Program-made: the position numbers and the translations under genes
Part shown: positions 60,451 to 64,000 of the stretch, piece after piece
Numbering within the stretch: the stretch's first letter is position 1
Layout of the letters: each line of letters begins with the position of its first letter
The notes under the pieces: generated by a model
What the model was told of the DNA's origin: nothing
The model's input: the letters and a program-made list of their open reading frames with translations, nothing else
The model's database searches: none
Assembly (NCBI GenBank): GCA_963789025.1
Contig: CAWBIT010000005.1
Location: 620,001 to 684,000, forward strand
Direction of reading: 5' to 3'
From: AP-15 sp963789025
GTDB lineage: Bacteria > Pseudomonadota > Alphaproteobacteria > ATCC43930 > CGMCC-115725
Length of the DNA: 64,000 nucleotides

Positions 60451-61907
60451 TTCACGCTCTCGGAATTGTTTCGCCGAACAACAAACGCACTCGGCCACTC
60501 CTGCACATGAAAGCCAGGTCCACGGAAAGGCGTGGCGGCGAGCGCCTTCTCCCGAGCAGCGGGGTCCTTTGGATCCAAATTAAGTGCGATCGCCACTACG
60601 TCACAACCAGGGCGGGTCTCATTGAGGTTGTCGAGCTCCCGGACGACGCTTGAATTGAACTGGCTCTCTTTAATGACGAACCGCTGATCGGACAGGTAAT
60701 AGGGCAAGACCCCGACCACATATTGCGGATAGGCTAATATTTCCCGTCGATTGCATCTTGTATGCTCGCTTACGTAAGCAGCTGGCTCGCGCCAACTCCC
60801 GTTAGGTTTCTCGGTAATTATAAACGAGAAGAACAACGCTACCGATGTAGCAATCAACAAGGCTTGCGCTCGTCGGTCAGACAGAATTTCGCTAATAATT
60901 AGCGAGAATGCTAGTAACGTCGCTATTCGCACGCCCGTGAGGTGGCGCTCATTCAAAATTGGAGTATGGAAGTATGAGAGGATCGAAACCAATAAATTGA
61001 TCGCGATAGCGGCGAGCACCAGCCACAGGTGTCGATTGCCTAACACCGCCCGCGTATGTAAGAACAGAGCCCACAATCCGAGTATCGCGATCAGACCGGC
61101 AGCAAACGGGCTTCCTACGAGGTGTCGAAGGAACCCGCGAAGGACACCGATGGGTCGATCAGTAATCCACGGATTCCCGGCGGCGGCGCTGAACCTGACG
61201 ACTATCCACGGAAAGAACCCACCCGCGACCACGCAGCCCATCGCTATAATTCGCCATGGTATTCGGCCTCGAGCAATGCCGTAACCAAGCAGCGCGAGAA
61301 CCGCGGCGCCGAAGAACAAGAACCCAAAGTAGTGGGTGTAGCTAGCAGCCAAGCCGAGCACCGCTGACCATCCGAGCCGAGCCCACGATGGCTCTCTGCC
61401 ATCGTCCAGGACGACCGAGTGGTCTAGCATGTCATACAAAATGCAGGTCGCTAGTAAACCAAAAAGGGCATAACTTCGAACTTCTTGCGCGAAAACTATC
61501 GTGCCGAAGCTACAGCCGACGAGGGAAATGAAGGTGATGCGTCTGGCGGTGTTCATAGCCTGACAAGGATACAGGGCGGCTGCCGCGATTGTCAAAACGT
61601 AGAAATACAGCCCCGGCACGCGCATAGACCAATCGCCGCTCGGGGCAATCAACTGCCAGAAATACATCAATATATAGTAGAGTGGTGGAGTGTCGTCGGA
61701 CAGCAAATATTTCTGAAACATCTCTGTAAACGAGTGCTCCGGGCGGGTCACCATTACTGTATATATCTCGTCAAACCATAGACCTTGGCGAGCGAGCGTC
61801 GCAATCTGATATGCGATAACGACACCGATGATGACTACGATCGAACTCTTGAGGAACAGGAAAGATGATTGCTCACGCCGCATTGGTGTCCCGGGTTCCC
61901 GCAGCAT
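60447..61907 (-). CDS. GT-C-type membrane glycosyltransferase (ArnT/PMT-like, GT39/GT83)
   Basis: 486 residues with about 10-12 membrane helices and a C-terminal soluble end. The first periplasmic loop carries GLWFDEIYTVMVTRPEHS, in which the W-x-DE motif supplies the catalytic Asp of GT-C enzymes, followed by DDTPPLYYILMYFWQ. Other marks are FAQEVRSYALFGLLATCILY and LNERHLTGVRIATLLAFS. Such enzymes transfer a sugar from a polyprenyl-phosphate donor to lipid or protein outside the membrane. The donor could come from the GT2 gene at 62488, but that is broken. ATG 61883 (MRREQSS) is an alternative start. Confidence 0.88.
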   Translation of the reverse strand: MLREPGTPMRREQSSFLFLKSSIVVIIGVVIAYQIATLARQGLWFDEIYTVMVTRPEHSFTEMFQKYLLSDDTPPLYYILMYFWQLIAPSGDWSMRVPGLYFYVLTIAAAALYPCQAMNTARRITFISLVGCSFGTIVFAQEVRSYALFGLLATCILYDMLDHSVVLDDGREPSWARLGWSAVLGLAASYTHYFGFLFFGAAVLALLGYGIARGRIPWRIIAMGCVVAGGFFPWIVVRFSAAAGNPWITDRPIGVLRGFLRHLVGSPFAAGLIAILGLWALFLHTRAVLGNRHLWLVLAAIAINLLVSILSYFHTPILNERHLTGVRIATLLAFSLIISEILSDRRAQALLIATSVALFFSFIITEKPNGSWREPAAYVSEHTRCNRREILAYPQYVVGVLPYYLSDQRFVIKESQFNSSVVRELDNLNETRPGCDVVAIALNLDPKDPAAREKALAATPFRGPGFHVQEWPSAFVVRRNNSESVN

Positions 61908-62487
61908 CTTCGCATCTCCGACGATTTCGATCGTGCGTTTGAGGCACTACATTACAGCCCACCGATCCTGGGAGCGCAACTCGCGCGGGGCGCGTTGCTT
62001 TCGGGGATGGCTTTGGCGTCCACGCGCCTTGGCTCATGCGGTGAGCACGCTTTAGCCGGGAGGGGCCACCGCAGACGGGTGCACCCTATCAGCCGGCGGG
62101 ACAACGATGCCCGGCGCCTCGTGGGACGGCTCAGCCCGGCGCCGCGTCTCCTACCGGCACTCGTTAATTCAGAACTGTGTTTAGGCGGGACCGTCCGCCA
62201 CCCGAGGGCGGTCGTGACAATTTAACGCGCAAGAGTGGTCTCTCCGGAAGCCATGTAGCCGGGTTCCACGCGCTTGGCACCTTGCGCAATGCCCGCGCAG
62301 AATTTAGCTTCGCGTTCCGCATCTGGTAAGATCCTCCAGCGCAAACGCATTGGGTTAACAATCGGCGAATTTGGAGCGGCAGCCGTGAGACTGTCGGCGC
62401 GCGCGATCTATAAAGCAGAGAGCGTTGGCGTGTTTGCCCCTCTATTGAGGTTGGTTTTCTGAGCCCTATCCAGCGGGACACAGCACG
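61908..62487. other. Intergenic region with a scrap of the repeat protein gene
   Basis: At 62048-62170 the sequence resembles the 3' end of the Pro/Gly repeat gene (CCGCAGACGGGTGCACCCTA, TATCAGCC, and GGCACTCGTTAATTCA beside GGCAGTCGTTAATTCA at 60440). No other gene was found. It suggests a local duplication followed by loss. Confidence 0.55.
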
Positions 62488-63490
62488 ATGGATGTCGAGT
62501 TAGCGCGACGGAATGATATCGCCGCCGTCGGTCAGGCTCAGGAACGCGCGCCGGCAGAGGGGCCGGAATTGACCGTGGTCATTCCGACCCTCAACGAACG
62601 GGACAATATCGGGCCGCTCGTCGAGTTGCTGGATGCGGTGCTCGAGACGTTAAGCTGGGAGGTGATTTTCGTCGATGACGACTTGCACGACGGCACGGCA
62701 GATTGGATCCGTGAGATCAGCCGGCGCGACCGGCGAGTGCGTTGCCTTCAGCGCATCGGGCGGCGGGCCTCACGACGGCCTGCAGCGGAGGGGCCCGGCA
62801 ACTTCCGTGCCCTATATCGCCATCATGGATGCCGACATGCAGCACGATGAGAAGCTGCTGCCGCAGATGCTGACGATCCTGAAAAGCGAGCCGGTCGATC
62901 TGGTGGTCGGAAGCCGGCATGTGGCCGGCGGCGGGATCGGCGAATGGAATGCCGGCCGCGCGAAGATCAGCGCCGTCGCCGCGCGCCTGTCCCGAATCAT
63001 CTGCAAAGCCGAGATCGCCGATCCGATGAGCGGCTTTTTCATGCTGCGGCGGGAGGTGCTGGAAGCGGCTCTGCGGGCGCCTTTCCGGTCAGGGATTTAG
63101 GGATTCAAGATCCAGCTCGGTATCGTCCCATCGTCGCCGCGGCTGCTGCGGTTCCGGGAACTGCCCTACGAGTTCCGGGAACGGCAGCACGGCGAGAGCA
63201 AGCTCGATACGCGGGTCGCCTGGGAATACATGATGCTGATCGCCGACAAGCTGATCGGCCATGTCGTGCCGGTCCGTTTTGCGCTATTCGCCTTTGTTGG
63301 TGGAATTGGGCTCGTCATCCATATGGCGGTCCTCTGGTTTGCGCTTACGGTCGTTTCGGCTTGGGCCGGACGGGTTGCGGTTTTAAGGCTTTCCGCCCAA
63401 AATCTTTGGATCGGCGGTGATGCGGTCTTCGTGCTGCGGTCGCTACGTTTCTTTCATGGTGAGCCAATTATCCGAAAAGTAGTTGGGTAA
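62488..63490 (+). pseudogene. GT2 (dolichyl-phosphate mannosyltransferase-like) - GtrA fusion gene, multiply frameshifted
   Basis: The first frame has LTVVIPTLNERDNIGPLVEL and VIFVDDDLHDGTADWIREI, the donor-binding start of a GT2 enzyme. After about 62760 the frame changes twice, and VPYIAIMDADMQHDEKLLPQ plus RLSRIICKAEIADPMSGFFM follow in another frame. Near 63100 it changes again to LRFRELPYEFRERQHGESKL and ends with a GtrA-like membrane part (VPVRFALFAFVGGIGLVIHM). At least three shifts separate these pieces. The intact gene would join a sugar to polyprenyl phosphate for flipping. It is inactive as written. Confidence 0.85.
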
Positions 63491-63528
63491 GTGGAGCGAA
63501 GAATGGTACTCTATCAATGGCGGGTGTC

Positions 63529-64000
63529 TTAAGGCTTGTGTGCCTCCATCATCAACGTACGCGGAACATCAGGCGTCGGCTCCCATTCCGTATTCAAGGC
63601 CTGTTCGAAGACAGAGGGAAAATGGCTTTCCTGCACCGGTTTGCAGAAGGTGATTTGATCAAAACCGGCATTCTCCGCTAATTCTCTCAAATATGACGAC
63701 GTTAGAATTCCCAAATGCTCGCCTCCCCACAGGACGAAGTGGGCGAAGCGCCCGCCAATGCTTTGGCGGCCCGAGCAGTCGCCGAACCAATCGAGATCAT
63801 GTTCTTCAAATTTCTTGATCGCCATATCGCCGTTGGGCCCGCCGACGCGGATCACGCCCCCCGGTTTGAGGCAACGAAACATCTCCGAAAAATGAAATGG
63901 CAACTGTCGCGCGGGCAGATGCTCGATGACATGGTACGAATAGAACGCCTCGACTGTTTCCGCTCTGAACGGTAGTTTTGTCCCTATGTTAGCCCAAATA
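63529..64000 (-). CDS. SAM-dependent methyltransferase (methyltransf_11-like), partial
   Basis: The C-terminal part of a class I methyltransferase; the frame stays open to the right edge of the window, so the start is outside. It reads (upstream part) LPFRAETVEAFYSYHVIEHL, with the HVIEHL post-motif II typical of type 11 enzymes, then EMFRCLKPGGVIRVGGPNGD and the C-terminal ESHFPSVFEQALNTEWEPTP. Such proteins in exopolysaccharide loci methylate sugars or act on lipid-linked intermediates. It faces the GT2 relic tail to tail with about 40 bases between. Confidence 0.85.
   Translation of the reverse strand, partial: IWANIGTKLPFRAETVEAFYSYHVIEHLPARQLPFHFSEMFRCLKPGGVIRVGGPNGDMAIKKFEEHDLDWFGDCSGRQSIGGRFAHFVLWGGEHLGILTSSYLRELAENAGFDQITFCKPVQESHFPSVFEQALNTEWEPTPDVPRTLMMEAHKP

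Noticed and set aside
59943..60653. A plus-strand frame of 236 codons and two minus-strand frames over the YQPGG repeats
   Set aside because: Open frames in every phase are caused by the 36-bp repeat composition; only the 59992 frame has a signal peptide and a good ribosome site.

Overview
The window reads as chromosomal DNA of a GC-rich alphaproteobacterium, most likely Hyphomicrobiales (Bradyrhizobium-like) or a neighbouring order. This rests on FixL/FixJ-style multi-PAS kinases and regulators, aerobic molybdenum hydroxylases, a BrnT-type toxin-antitoxin pair, and dispersed palindromes of the kind common in rhizobial genomes. No rRNA, tRNA or CRISPR array was recognised.

Layout. 0-9 kb: end of an EttA-like ABC-F gene, mlaC, a decayed hydrolase, a Gly/Tyr-rich secreted protein, an RND efflux pump with its adaptor and a tiny lipoprotein, and wrbA. 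8.6-16.5 kb: a signalling block with a six-PAS histidine kinase, a second kinase broken by one extra base, a lone receiver, a divergent FixJ-type regulator and an orphan winged-helix regulator. 16.6-23.5 kb: a broken ECF sigma gene, then two FemAB/GNAT-type transferases, two SAM methyltransferases and a Wzx-type flippase. 24-27 kb: a 1,050-residue secreted protein of unknown function. 27-43 kb: mostly metabolic genes (a carboxymuconolactone decarboxylase-like protein, two aldo/keto reductases, three luciferase-like monooxygenases, DinB, a TPR lipoprotein, a LOG protein, a DUF3300 protein, a GNAT) with a broken IS110 and a field of palindromic repeats at 33.9-34.7 kb. 40.8-47 kb: a molybdenum hydroxylase operon with two different large subunits, one 2Fe-2S subunit and one FAD subunit.

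47-56 kb is a mobile-element zone: three IS630-type elements (two internally deleted, one nearly complete with terminal inverted repeats), phage-type genes (terminase-small-like, ERF annealing protein, YqaJ exonuclease, HNH protein), long stretches without genes, and a toxin-antitoxin pair whose BrnT-like toxin has a one-base deletion. 57-64 kb is an exopolysaccharide region: outer-membrane beta-barrel, VanZ-like protein, Wza/ExoF-type export lipoprotein, Pro/Gly repeat protein, GT-C glycosyltransferase, a decayed GT2-GtrA gene and a partial methyltransferase. With the FemAB-like proteins at 17-21 kb and a frameshifted PEP-CTERM-like tail at 59.83 kb, this resembles pieces of an exosortase-associated exopolysaccharide system, but no exosortase is present here.

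The most unusual signal is a 22-23 bp hairpin sequence inserted in three separate transposase genes (33520-33542, 49747-49768 reversed, 50892-50914). In each case the flanking reading frame can be rejoined by removing it, and the flanks share an AA/GT-like junction. Many genes carry single-base frameshifts, so either real gene decay or sequence error must be considered throughout.
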